Program-made: the position numbers and the translations under genes
Shown here: positions 14,301 to 21,511 of the stretch, piece after piece
Layout: the number at the start of each line of letters is the position of its first letter
Position numbering within the stretch: position 1 is the first letter of the stretch
The notes under the pieces: generated by a model
Databases searched by the model: none
What the model saw: only the letters and a program-made list of their open reading frames with translations
What the model was told of the DNA's origin: nothing
IMG/VR virus record: IMGVR_UViG_3300025010_000213
Location: 1 to 26,658 of that record
Direction: 5' to 3' (one strand)
Length of the DNA stretch: 26,658 bases
Source of the DNA: a virus

Positions 14301-15657
14301 GAATTCATTTGGTTTAGCAACAGGTCAAACCGTTGATATTAGGGATGATTTTGCAGGGAAGATAGTAGGGAGTATTGTTGAGTGTCCTAATACTATTAGT
14401 ATATCTGTAAATACATCTTTAATTACTCCTTCTGATACAGTGGGCGTAGTTGAGGTATCAAATTGGGGTACGACTTACGATCAATTAACCTCTTTAAATA
14501 ACACACTATGCACAGTTGCTAATAATGTTAATTTAGCTATTGCCCAAATGCGCTTTAAATTTAATCTAATCCGCATAGTAGAAGATAAAATGGGAACTAT
14601 TCCTGCAATTGATAAGGTTCAGTGGTTGAAGGATAATTTGACAAGTATTACTTGTAATTGGTGGGGATATGGAAGTTCACCGACTGGGAACAAGGCGACA
14701 TTAGCTGGTTGGTATCAGGGTGCTTGGAGTTCCACATCGTCTACCTACCATACTAATTCTAGCGTGACTAAAGTGCTTAGAAAATTCGACGAAGTTGCGA
14801 GTGGATCAATTAATTTAATTGGAACTACTAACGACGGTTTCGTTCATTTTCTTTCTTATGCAGAACCCAGTGACGGAGTAACAGCATCAACCATCTACAC
14901 GGACTATTGCAACATTGAATTAACACTTAAAAAGCCAACTGGATATGATGTTTTATCTCCAAGTAATCCTAGAAGAGATTCAGGATTGAGTAATATTTTG
15001 CTTGTAAGAAAAGAGACTAAAGAAGTTCAGTCCTTGTTCCCCTACTCCAATGAGTTTATGCTGACTACGTACAGTGATTATCTTGAAGCTCCTACGCCTA
15101 TAAGTGCGAATACCGATGTAACAATACTTGCTGAAGCAGATGACTTTACTTTAACTGACATTGGTTCTGCTGTTGGTAACAAAATAGGTACTCATCAATG
15201 GGGAAATATTGCAAGTAAAACCTTAAACGACAATGATAACATGTCTGGTGAGTTTGGTTATTCGGTTGTTAAATTTGCACCAGATTCTAAAGGTATTAAC
15301 ATTGGGAGTAAAGTCACTGTTAATGCTACAGGGTTTGCAAATAACTATTGGAAACAGTTTGCATTAAACACAGTAAGTAAACCAATGGTTGGTATTGCAA
15401 GGTATCTAGTATTGGTTAATGGTGAATTAAAACTGTTTGTGTTTAGTAAATACTCTGCTACTGGTGGATTCACAACAGATGGTACAGGTATTGGCATTCT
15501 TATCAATCTACAAGGTAAACCACTCAGTAAAGAATCAGAGGGTATTGTTAGAAGTGGTGTTAATACACCGACAGCATGGAAGTCTGGTGAGTTGATTCCT
15601 ACAGGTTATGTTGATAAGGCAACTGGTAAACTCATCACCACCAATAACAGTATCTAA
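11320..15657 (+). CDS. Giant modular tail/head fibre protein (1445 aa)
   Basis: The ATG at 11320 overlaps the previous stop. The N-terminal ~350 residues form a virion-attachment-like region of beta-rich segments, including FIDPSAIDVARAGLVRSQRH. Residues about 351-543 look like a LamG/concanavalin-type jelly roll (VFYASLDGTLVPEF, LLLDVSG, LNICASWDSINLYLRVNG). Two related ~120-residue domains follow (about 873-991 and 1086-1208), sharing IPA...KV.W.K.NL..., GSS..GN.A.L..W and STI..DY. A beta-rich tip ends the protein. It probably binds the host surface polysaccharide. Base composition alternates between T/G-rich and C-rich patches, as in genes assembled by repeated recombination. Whether it belongs to the tail or the head cannot be decided from sequence. 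Confidence 0.75.
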   Translation: MGIIDLKFAKKYIDSKVSSFIDPSAIDVARAGLVRSQRHSGVIDYKPIVTGSTTNLNSITIPETTYSVNGYEITMPLTVITLPIAPANVGEKWEDFVLFESWFPSTGNGYAISGRYRTVSNVNFTTYPDGVNDTVNVKAWGGNVANTALTYAMGSVDKGVYVSGSGSAGDKATLLTYDGYSYAIPLFRVKRRNSSGFSPANPNGGRNYFSLTPTAQSPNPVNRNSVTTITVSSGASTLQIGDIVTLANYTYLTLKVESIVSDTQFTATYLGIDSTCVVLGNQIIKSSLLNMHPQSLYSNVIDQRDITDLRHETKAQYNYDYILKKADDQFKRGELSPKKMLTEHHGIPKTEIDGNTVFYASLDGTLVPEFPLGSSAMNLGTGSFKPMPTGSGYKFNGDSALLLDVSGISVNDGSIGFEVNTVDLKNETASFPIAVSIRDSSDTQVFSVIYGKSVNVLYLEEKYTDSTTVSTPSNYTLSNMPYLNICASWDSINLYLRVNGNLIGTVARKSNTLWKIPAKVRFGSSNLKSTLSNISISNIDRGSLFPNLPPDFISGDAIIMPAYTDQRRILSEAQMSQTVNSIVKSTNLLNSHGINRVVIGTPNTWSASDTITVTGMAGELISGVFDEGTALAKVTYISGEGTTSLSYKAESVSGISVGDIVVPVYGDTWAPSSAVFTITSVDTATKIINVTSSVTIIVGYGIRIAYLVETTTASSVPLAYHMVAGVKTAVVGTWATLGTNVATFTLGTNAGLVAQDIQIDYSLIMPAGQPAFSVPTTTTLMGEAGFRLPYANQTIVSDYASKISGRTWENPNIAKTLSGIVANNPAPSAFLTELDDVEYPKIYTQNGVVTTFSTSINGEQACVLLGFDAIKWAERKLGCKIPAVGVTSKVAWIKNNLSALTGNVWCSGSSTAGNIAALKTWNVTNTAYSTGSYSNSNASIAKVSFALGSGYASYITAEGYVFFVVYSGTSNGDIPSTINVDYASLDIKFADKIVNSFGLATGQTVDIRDDFAGKIVGSIVECPNTISISVNTSLITPSDTVGVVEVSNWGTTYDQLTSLNNTLCTVANNVNLAIAQMRFKFNLIRIVEDKMGTIPAIDKVQWLKDNLTSITCNWWGYGSSPTGNKATLAGWYQGAWSSTSSTYHTNSSVTKVLRKFDEVASGSINLIGTTNDGFVHFLSYAEPSDGVTASTIYTDYCNIELTLKKPTGYDVLSPSNPRRDSGLSNILLVRKETKEVQSLFPYSNEFMLTTYSDYLEAPTPISANTDVTILAEADDFTLTDIGSAVGNKIGTHQWGNIASKTLNDNDNMSGEFGYSVVKFAPDSKGINIGSKVTVNATGFANNYWKQFALNTVSKPMVGIARYLVLVNGELKLFVFSKYSATGGFTTDGTGIGILINLQGKPLSKESEGIVRSGVNTPTAWKSGELIPTGYVDKATGKLITTNNSI

Positions 15658-15668
15658 TCTAAGCCACA

Positions 15669-15693
15669 GGAAGGGGGTTTTAAGCCCTCTTCC
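15669..15693 (+). terminator. Hairpin after the giant fibre gene
   Basis: GGAAGGGGG pairs with CCCTCTTCC (one G-T pair) around a 7-nt loop, giving a stable 9-bp stem 10 nt after the stop. There is no T run, so it may protect or process mRNA rather than terminate it. Confidence 0.45.
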
Positions 15694-15710
15694 ATTTAAG
15701 GAGGGGTATT

Positions 15711-16277
15711 ATGTACAACATTGTATTTAACAGGCTTACAAGGCAAGTGTGTGGCTATGATAGGCAACCTATGCCGTTTGAATTGGAGTTGTTGATTCCT
15801 TACCCAATCAGTCTTTCCAAAACAGTTGAAGAAATTACTGGAATGGTAATTCAAAAGGTTAATGAAAATGGTGAATTGCTTTATCTTAATGGAGAGGTTG
15901 AAACCACTGAAGCACGAGTGGCAACAGAGTTTGAAACTGTGATTAACACCTACCGAATTGCCACAGATGAAGTTACTCTTGAAACGGTGGTTGATGAGTT
16001 GGGTGTTACTACAGAAGTTGAAGTACCGATTTATGAGGAAATCTCCACATCAGTAGAAATGCCTATTTCCTTTGATGAACATGAACCTATTATGATTGAT
16101 GAGGTTGTGAGCAAAACTTATACCTTTGATCAAAACCCTTATATCTTTGTGGTGGATGAAGTAATTGAGGCTATAGCCGCTACTGTTCCTGTGAAGACAG
16201 AATTTGAATTAGCCGTTGATCGAGTCAGTGCTACAGAAGATGCTATTATGACATTGATGGATATGAACTTACTGTAA
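15711..16277 (+). CDS. Hypothetical acidic beta-rich protein (188 aa)
   Basis: The ATG at 15711 follows AAGGAGGGG. The 188-residue product is unusually acidic and rich in Val, Thr and Glu, with many alternating strands (for example VINTYRIATDEVTLETVVDE, and TEVEVPIYEEISTSVEMPI). It ends in a helix, AVDRVSATEDAIMTLMDMNL, of a type seen at the ends of small tail-associated proteins encoded just before XkdX in Gram-positive phages. Its position between fibre and XkdX-like genes suggests a tail or fibre accessory role. I do not recognise a named family. Confidence 0.6.
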   Translation: MYNIVFNRLTRQVCGYDRQPMPFELELLIPYPISLSKTVEEITGMVIQKVNENGELLYLNGEVETTEARVATEFETVINTYRIATDEVTLETVVDELGVTTEVEVPIYEEISTSVEMPISFDEHEPIMIDEVVSKTYTFDQNPYIFVVDEVIEAIAATVPVKTEFELAVDRVSATEDAIMTLMDMNLL

Positions 16278-16289
16278 GGGGGTTATGCT

Positions 16290-16415
16290 GTGTATAATTT
16301 CATTTTAAAAATGTTTCTCATTGGTAAAATTGATGATGTTAAAGTCCAATCTTATTGTCCTACGTATATTACGCAAGATGATGTTGATGCTATTTTGGCA
16401 ACCAAAGGAGGTTAA
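16290..16415 (+). CDS. xkdX: XkdX-like miniprotein (41 aa)
   Basis: A short frame starts at GTG 16290, seven nt after AAGGGGG, and ends at TAA 16413-16415. Its 41-residue product starts MYNFILKMFLIGKIDDVKVQ and continues SYCPTYITQDDVDAILA. This matches the XkdX family pattern: an aromatic start, a short amphipathic helix, G-K/R, V...Y/F, and then IT followed by a helix. XkdX of the PBSX prophage lies downstream of the fibre-type genes; its function is not well defined. The last codons contain the AAAGGAGG site of the next gene. Confidence 0.7.
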   Translation: MYNFILKMFLIGKIDDVKVQSYCPTYITQDDVDAILATKGG

Positions 16416-16417
16416 TT

Positions 16418-16873
16418 ATGAGACGATTAGATTTAATTTTACGTGTTCGATCTTATACACGTGATTTTTCTAATTCTATTTTTCGTGAAGCAGATATTGT
16501 TGATTATCTTAATGAAGGGATTGATCGGTTTAAACAGATTGTTCCTGAGTTAAAGAATCTAACGTATTTGCTTACAAGCACACAGGTTCCTGAATTGATA
16601 CCAAGTGAATATCATCACTTGCTTTCGTTGTTTGCCGCTTCTCGATGCTTTGCACAAGATGAAGGTCATTATCGGGCAACAACGCTAATGAATGAGTTTG
16701 AAGTTAAGTTGCAAGAGTTCTTATCAAGAATTGAAAGTGGTCACATCAAGATACTGGATGCTAGTACTGGATTACCTATTGTTCTTGATGAGGAATTGGA
16801 TTATGTTAAGTTGGATTCGTATTGGGGTACTGAGATTGTTGATCTTGATGATGGTGTGGAGGGAGTTGAGTAA
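16418..16873 (+). CDS. Head-tail adaptor protein
   Basis: The ATG at 16418 follows AAAGGAGG by 8 nt. The 151-residue protein is helical with a conserved adaptor-like pattern: FREADIVDYLNEGIDRFKQI, a stretch with PSEYHHLLSLFAASRCFAQD, then EFEVKLQEFLSRIESG, and an acidic C-terminal tail. Podoviral adaptors form a dodecameric ring below the portal and their C-terminal arms insert into it. The neighbouring downstream nozzle gene fits. Assignment is from fold pattern and order, so the exact family is uncertain. Confidence 0.65.
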   Translation: MRRLDLILRVRSYTRDFSNSIFREADIVDYLNEGIDRFKQIVPELKNLTYLLTSTQVPELIPSEYHHLLSLFAASRCFAQDEGHYRATTLMNEFEVKLQEFLSRIESGHIKILDASTGLPIVLDEELDYVKLDSYWGTEIVDLDDGVEGVE

Positions 16874-16875
16874 GT

Positions 16876-18657
16876 ATGGTTTATATTCAGAAATCAACCC
16901 CTCCTCAAAATAAACTCATGACGTTTTCAATGGCTAATTTTGTTGGTGGTCTTAACAATCGTTCTGAACAACTTGAAGCCAATGAGACGTCAAATTGTTT
17001 AAACATGATGTTTACCGATGATACGGTTATGGAAAATCGGTATGGACAAAAGTATTATGATGAGTTAGTACTTGATGATGACATTGTGTTTATTGATGAG
17101 TTTAAGCCTTATGCTGATGACAATGTTCTTATACGTGCTACGGTGGGTAAACTTTATATAGAGGAAAATATTCTTACAACGATTAGTGGTAAGCCTTGTG
17201 GTGTTAATCATTCTGGTAGGTACTTCTTTGTTGATGGGGAAAAGTTGTATGTCTATGGTAAGTTTGCACAAGTTACTTCAACGTATGCTAAAGTGATTGG
17301 TGTGGCGATTAATGATTATGTTTTACTTGAAGTAGTAAGTCCTACGGTTGGGCATCCTCGTCTTGATACAAGTCATGTACAAGGTGTCTTGAATGTTGAT
17401 TACACTGACTTTAAAGTGTTTTATGAACCTTGTGAGAATGAGTTTGTCGATACGTACAGTGGTGCTAATGTCGTTCCTCTTGGAGTTAGTTATATCATAT
17501 CTCATAATGGTCGATTGTTTGTTTCAGGGGACGATAAGGATGATGACAATATTTTTATAACAGATGTTCAGAACCCTTTTTATTACCCGGTAGCTTTGCC
17601 TCTTCAATTACCGCCAAATTCTGATATGATTGTTGGTATGTGTGTCTATGATAACTCAGTGATTGTTGGTCGGAATAACGATTTGTACGTTGTGTTTGGT
17701 TCTACTAATCGACTAGATATGGGGGTTGATGTGTTTCAACTGCACCGTATTAATTCTCATACTGGATTTGCTAATCAGGATTCTGTTAAAGTGGCTCATA
17801 ATTACCTCTTCTTTATGGGTAATGATGGAAACGCTTACAGTCTTTCAAGTGCTAAAAATGATACAAAGATTCTCTCAACGACTATTTTGACTAAAGATGT
17901 TGATATTACAAAGGAACCCTTGAATCTTTTAATTACAGATATTAACACATCAACTAGTATCTTCTTTAAAGATGAATGGTATGTAAGTATCAAAGATAAG
18001 GTCTTGGTTTATTCTTATCTTCTCAAGAAGTGGACGTTTTATAATAAAATTGATGCAACATCCTTTTATGTTCTTAATCGTGAAATTATTTGGGGTAAGC
18101 CCGATGGAAGAATTGCTATGTTTGATAAGGAAGTTTTCTTAGATTTTGGATTACCGTATCAATCTCTTTGGTATTCTAAACGATTTGATATGGATAATGC
18201 CAATAATTTCAAACAGTTCAAAGAGTTCTTTTTAGTGGCTAAAACATTTGAACTATATCCATCGGATATTAATGTGTTGTTTGAGATTGATTATTCTGAT
18301 GTGAAAGATCGAGTTACAATATCGAATCAAATTTCTGTTTACGGTCGAACCAAATGGGGTGATCGTTATATCAATCGTACTATATCTGAGAGTTTACCTT
18401 TTATAATTGGTCGAAGAGGTCGTACAATACGTTTTAAGCTTTCTTGTGGTCATTTTAAAGATGGTGAGGTTGCTAGTTATCCTGATTTGTTAATCTATGA
18501 AGGTAAAAAAGACGGATTGTTAATTTACGTTCTTGATGAAAGTGCTTACTATTTATTTATGGATAATGATTGGTCGTTAATTCCCATTGCTGAATTGAAT
18601 CAACGTATGAAAATTTATCAAGTTAATGGGGATTATGAATTACGTGGAAAGAGGTGA
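16876..18657 (+). CDS. Tail nozzle / stabilisation protein
   Basis: The start at ATG 16876 lies two nt after the adaptor stop. The 593-residue protein opens with NFVGGLNNRSEQLEANETSN, the usual N-terminus of podoviral nozzle proteins (P22 gp10 / T7 gp12 type). Repeating beta-propeller-like strands follow (for example GRYFFVDGEKLYVYGKF). ALPLQLPPNSDMIVGMCVYD and NDLYVVFGSTNRLD come next, segments that recur in these proteins around residues 245-285. It would form the hexameric tube below the adaptor that plugs the DNA channel and carries fibres. It shows that the phage tail is of the short type despite the PBSX-like XkdX gene next to it. Confidence 0.75.
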   Translation: MVYIQKSTPPQNKLMTFSMANFVGGLNNRSEQLEANETSNCLNMMFTDDTVMENRYGQKYYDELVLDDDIVFIDEFKPYADDNVLIRATVGKLYIEENILTTISGKPCGVNHSGRYFFVDGEKLYVYGKFAQVTSTYAKVIGVAINDYVLLEVVSPTVGHPRLDTSHVQGVLNVDYTDFKVFYEPCENEFVDTYSGANVVPLGVSYIISHNGRLFVSGDDKDDDNIFITDVQNPFYYPVALPLQLPPNSDMIVGMCVYDNSVIVGRNNDLYVVFGSTNRLDMGVDVFQLHRINSHTGFANQDSVKVAHNYLFFMGNDGNAYSLSSAKNDTKILSTTILTKDVDITKEPLNLLITDINTSTSIFFKDEWYVSIKDKVLVYSYLLKKWTFYNKIDATSFYVLNREIIWGKPDGRIAMFDKEVFLDFGLPYQSLWYSKRFDMDNANNFKQFKEFFLVAKTFELYPSDINVLFEIDYSDVKDRVTISNQISVYGRTKWGDRYINRTISESLPFIIGRRGRTIRFKLSCGHFKDGEVASYPDLLIYEGKKDGLLIYVLDESAYYLFMDNDWSLIPIAELNQRMKIYQVNGDYELRGKR

Positions 18658-18662
18658 TGATT

Positions 18663-19829
18663 ATGGCAATGGATTATTTAGTTGTATCGTATCCTAACTT
18701 TGTTTTGGGACAGATTATTGATCCTGAAGAAGCAAATCAAAACAATACAGATATTACAAGTAAAGTCAATGAAGTTGTTGATGGTGTTAATATAAATTAT
18801 AGTGCTATTGCTAATCATAAGATAAGTACCGATCATAACACCTTGTATTACACTAAAACAGAAATTGACAGCAATCTATTAGTGTTTAGTACTAATGAAA
18901 ATACAAGGGTTCAAAATGAATTACTCAGAGTACAACAAGAAGCACATCGTCAATTAACGTATACTGATTTTAACGTTGCTGAGACAACAAGGATTAACAA
19001 CGAAATTATAAGACAAGCAACGTATTCTGAATTTAACGATGATGAGTTGATTCGAATTGATAATGAGGTTGCTCGTCTTGCTTCTGAGGATGCTCGTCTT
19101 GCCTCTGAAGAGATTCGTTTAAACAGTGAAGCGTTGAGGGTTTTAGCAGAAGAGAATAGGGTTTTACAGGAGGCATTAAGAATTGCCGCACTTAATGTAA
19201 CAACAGCTAATGTCAATTACTATATTGACGCTGTGCTTGGTAATGATGCTAATCTTGGTACAAGTGCTGGTGCTGGTGGTGCATTTAAAACAATTGGCAA
19301 AGCACTTTCTTTAATACCTCAAATTGTAAATCATTCAATTAATATTTGGGTTGCCGCAGGAGATTATTCAAGTGAACTTTTTATAACCGTTAAGGGTAAA
19401 ATTGGGTCTGGTATAATTAGTTTTTGGGGTGACGATAATGCCATTTATAAATACATCTCACTATCTAATAATTCTATTACGATTGTATTTGATAGTGGTC
19501 GGTTAAGTGGTATTACTGGTGCAATTATAGAGGTTGCTAATTGTAAAAAAGTTGCTCTTAGATATTTGAACTTTATTGGTGCATCAGGGATTGGACATGG
19601 GATTGTATGTGATAATAGCACAGTGTACTCTTATGCTTGTGCCATATCTAATAGACTTGGCAATGCTATATGGTGTAGTTATGGTCTTGTTATTAGTGAT
19701 AATAATGGTGGTACAAGTAATAACGTATGTCTTTCCGCAGGTAGTGGTGGTACTATTGTTAAAATTGGAACACAACCTACTGGAACAACAGCTGAAAGTG
19801 TTTATTATGGTGGTCAAATTCGAGCTTAA
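18663..19829 (+). CDS. Tail fibre with heptad coiled coil and beta-helix tip
   Basis: Of the clustered ATGs, 18663 is preferred because GAGGTG lies 7-8 nt upstream; the ribosome binding site overlaps the end of the nozzle gene. The 388-residue protein has an N-terminal attachment part (about 1-75) and a coiled coil that ends in six near-perfect 7-residue units (137-178; ARLASED, ARLASEE, IRLNSEA and so on). From NYYIDAVLGNDANLGTSAGA onward it has a right-handed beta-helix-like domain (GGAFKTIGKALSLI, IWVAAGDYSSELFITVKG). This is the standard plan of trimeric receptor-binding fibres or spikes. Catalytic residues of a depolymerase cannot be recognised. Confidence 0.75.
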   Translation: MAMDYLVVSYPNFVLGQIIDPEEANQNNTDITSKVNEVVDGVNINYSAIANHKISTDHNTLYYTKTEIDSNLLVFSTNENTRVQNELLRVQQEAHRQLTYTDFNVAETTRINNEIIRQATYSEFNDDELIRIDNEVARLASEDARLASEEIRLNSEALRVLAEENRVLQEALRIAALNVTTANVNYYIDAVLGNDANLGTSAGAGGAFKTIGKALSLIPQIVNHSINIWVAAGDYSSELFITVKGKIGSGIISFWGDDNAIYKYISLSNNSITIVFDSGRLSGITGAIIEVANCKKVALRYLNFIGASGIGHGIVCDNSTVYSYACAISNRLGNAIWCSYGLVISDNNGGTSNNVCLSAGSGGTIVKIGTQPTGTTAESVYYGGQIRA

Positions 19830-19854
19830 GTCAATAGTTTAAATTAGATAATTA

Positions 19855-19863
19855 TGGTATAAT
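19855..19863 (+). promoter_or_regulatory. Extended -10 promoter
   Basis: TGGTATAAT (TG-N-TATAAT) in an otherwise gene-free gap fits an extended -10 promoter without a good -35. Transcription would begin near 19870, just before or inside the hairpin at 19869-19890. Confidence 0.5.
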
Positions 19864-19868
19864 TCATA

Positions 19869-19897
19869 GGAGAAGGTTAACGCTTTCTCCTTGTTTT
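19869..19897 (+). terminator. Terminator or leader hairpin
   Basis: GGAGAAGG and CTTTCTCC form an 8-bp stem (one G-T pair) with a TTAACG loop, followed by TTGTTTT. It could end transcription from the fibre gene. It also lies at the very start of the transcript expected from the adjacent promoter, where it would act as a 5' cap-like hairpin. Confidence 0.6.
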
Positions 19898-19917
19898 AAT
19901 ATAAGGTGGTGATTTTA

Positions 19918-20412
19918 TTGGCAGATACAAATGTTTACACTTCTTCTATGAAGAAAGCTATGGAGAGTGCTGGAACTTGGTCTTCAGATAATGATAAGGC
20001 TTATAACAATTATCATAAGGTTTCAACTCCTGTTGTTGCACCAGTTGTCAAATCAACTGTTTTATCTGAGCCTTCTTTTGATTATAATGCTGTGTTTACT
20101 CAAATGCAGAATGATTTTTCTAAACAGTTATCTGATTTGCAATTGCAATGGAAGACGCAATCCGATGCACAACAAGCACAAGTTAATCAGGCTAACGCTT
20201 ATCAAGCAAGTTATTTGAACAATAATAAAGGAGTTCTTGGAGGTACAGCTCAAGACAGTTCATCAGGTATTGGTTTGAACACATCTCAATATCAAGCAGG
20301 TGTTGGTAATTACAATCCTGTTAAGAATGTACGTAATGATGCTACGATTAAGTCAAGTGCCATTAGTCGGTACTTGAAAAACAATCCGGATATGTGGAGT
20401 CAAAAATTGTAG
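19918..20412 (+). CDS. Small Gln/Asn/Ser-rich virion-type protein (164 aa)
   Basis: TTG 19918 after AAGGTGGTGA is preferred to an in-frame GTG at 19906. The product starts MADTNVYTSSMKKAMESAGT and is low in aromatic residues. It has a helical middle (NAVFTQMQNDFSKQLSDLQL) rich in Gln and Ala and a flexible Gly/Ser/Asn tail ending in ISRYLKNNPDMWSQKL. This composition resembles small internal or ejected virion proteins and the larger Gln/Ala-rich protein encoded at 21512. It is the first gene after the promoter/hairpin. The role is inferred. Confidence 0.5.
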   Translation: MADTNVYTSSMKKAMESAGTWSSDNDKAYNNYHKVSTPVVAPVVKSTVLSEPSFDYNAVFTQMQNDFSKQLSDLQLQWKTQSDAQQAQVNQANAYQASYLNNNKGVLGGTAQDSSSGIGLNTSQYQAGVGNYNPVKNVRNDATIKSSAISRYLKNNPDMWSQKL

Positions 20413-20424
20413 GAGGTGGTTTTG

Positions 20425-20727
20425 TTGGCAGAGTATGTTACGACTGAGGCTTGTGCAAGAACACGTGAATCGTTTAGTAAAGAGTTTGGTAATATTGGCT
20501 CTGAATTGTGTTCTCATGATGAGGATTTAACGGATATTAAAATTGCCATAACCAAATTAACACTTATTCAAGAGGTGTTGCATGATAATCAAAAAACAGT
20601 TATTCAGTTTTGGCAGAGTGAAACAGGTAAGCGTTTGATTTGGGGAGTCTTTATGTTGGTTGCTGTTATTACATTTGTTGCTTTAGGTAAAGACCTTGAT
20701 ATAGTTAGTGCATTTTTTGGTAAATAA
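20425..20727 (+). CDS. XhlA-like membrane protein of the lysis cassette
   Basis: TTG 20425 follows AGGAGGTGG; a TTG at 20422 is an alternative. The 100-residue protein has a soluble helical N-terminus of about 65 residues (ITKLTLIQEVLHDNQKTVIQ) and one C-terminal membrane segment (RLIWGVFMLVAVITFVALG). That is the layout of XhlA, which assists the holin in Gram-positive phages. It precedes the amidase gene with strong coupling. XhlA family membership is likely but not proven; it might itself be a holin. Confidence 0.6.
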   Translation: MAEYVTTEACARTRESFSKEFGNIGSELCSHDEDLTDIKIAITKLTLIQEVLHDNQKTVIQFWQSETGKRLIWGVFMLVAVITFVALGKDLDIVSAFFGK

Positions 20728-20740
20728 GGAGGTGTTTGTT

Positions 20741-21310
20741 TTGGATTTAAGAGTACGTCCGATTAAATATTTGATCATTCATCACACAGCTGGTAATGAG
20801 GCAAACACTCAAGTGATACGTAATTATCATGTCAATGTTAATGGTTGGGGTGATATTGGATATCATGGTGTGGTTGAACGAAGTGGTGTCATTGGGGTAG
20901 GTCGTGATGTTAAATATATTGGTGCTCATAGTTTAGGTAGAGCACCGGGTGAGACATTAAATATGAATCACCTTGGTTATGGGTTAAGTTGTATTGGTAA
21001 TTTTGAAACAGGGATTATGAGTCCTATTCAATTTGATGCTTTGGTTAAAGAGGCTTGTCGTATTTGTAAATTATATAATATTCCGTTTGAAAACATTCGT
21101 CGGCATAGTGATGATGATTCTACATCGTGTCCCGGCAAACTATTTCCTTGGATGAATTTTCTTACTGAAGTTAACAAAGTGATGAAAGCAGTTGTTTCTT
21201 CTGATGTGGATGTTTACCTTTCAGTACGTGTTCGCACATCAAAGAAAAATATGGTTATTAAACAGATTATTGATATGGGGTATGCATGTAAGGAATTATC
21301 CCTAGCTTAA
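20741..21310 (+). CDS. Endolysin: N-acetylmuramoyl-L-alanine amidase
   Basis: TTG 20741 follows AAGGAGGTG, which overlaps the end of the upstream gene. The 189-residue protein is an Amidase_2/PGRP-type zinc enzyme that cleaves the amide bond between MurNAc and L-Ala in peptidoglycan. Zinc ligands are visible as H14 (LIIHHTAGN), H122 (RRHSDDD) and C130 (TSCPGK). Y41 (IGYHGVVER) and K133 match the catalytic Tyr and Lys of T7 lysozyme-like enzymes. The last ~35 residues (VYLSVRVRTSKKNMVIKQII) are not a known wall-binding repeat. No signal peptide is present, so release would depend on the neighbouring membrane proteins. Confidence 0.92.
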   Translation: MDLRVRPIKYLIIHHTAGNEANTQVIRNYHVNVNGWGDIGYHGVVERSGVIGVGRDVKYIGAHSLGRAPGETLNMNHLGYGLSCIGNFETGIMSPIQFDALVKEACRICKLYNIPFENIRRHSDDDSTSCPGKLFPWMNFLTEVNKVMKAVVSSDVDVYLSVRVRTSKKNMVIKQIIDMGYACKELSLA

Positions 21311-21323
21311 AGGAGGATGAATT

Positions 21324-21497
21324 ATGAAGAAATGGTATTTAAGTAAAACACTGTATGCGAATGTGTTATCTATGATTGGTGTGGTTGTTTATAACGCCTT
21401 AGGTCAGGACTATCTCACTGTAGAGGCTCAGGTAGGTCTTCTAGCCGTTATAAACGTTGTGTTGAGGGTTATTACCAAAGAAGAGATTACGTGGTAA
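21324..21497 (+). CDS. Small holin-like membrane protein (57 aa)
   Basis: The ATG at 21324 follows AAAGGAGGATGAATT. The peptide begins MKKWYLSKTLYANVLSMIGV and ends LRVITKEEITW, with two hydrophobic helices (about 11-27 and 37-53). The K-W-Y-x-S-K-T start and L-R-x-x-T end are common in short phage proteins encoded beside endolysins and often annotated as holins. Together with the amidase and the XhlA-like protein it completes the lysis cassette. Function is inferred from pattern and position. Confidence 0.7.
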   Translation: MKKWYLSKTLYANVLSMIGVVVYNALGQDYLTVEAQVGLLAVINVVLRVITKEEITW

Positions 21498-21511
21498 GGG
21501 AGGTGCTTTAA

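Noticed and set aside
15711-16277. XkdW homologue, because it precedes an XkdX-like gene
   Set aside because: Its sequence does not resemble XkdW as I know it; only the position fits, so it was left as hypothetical.
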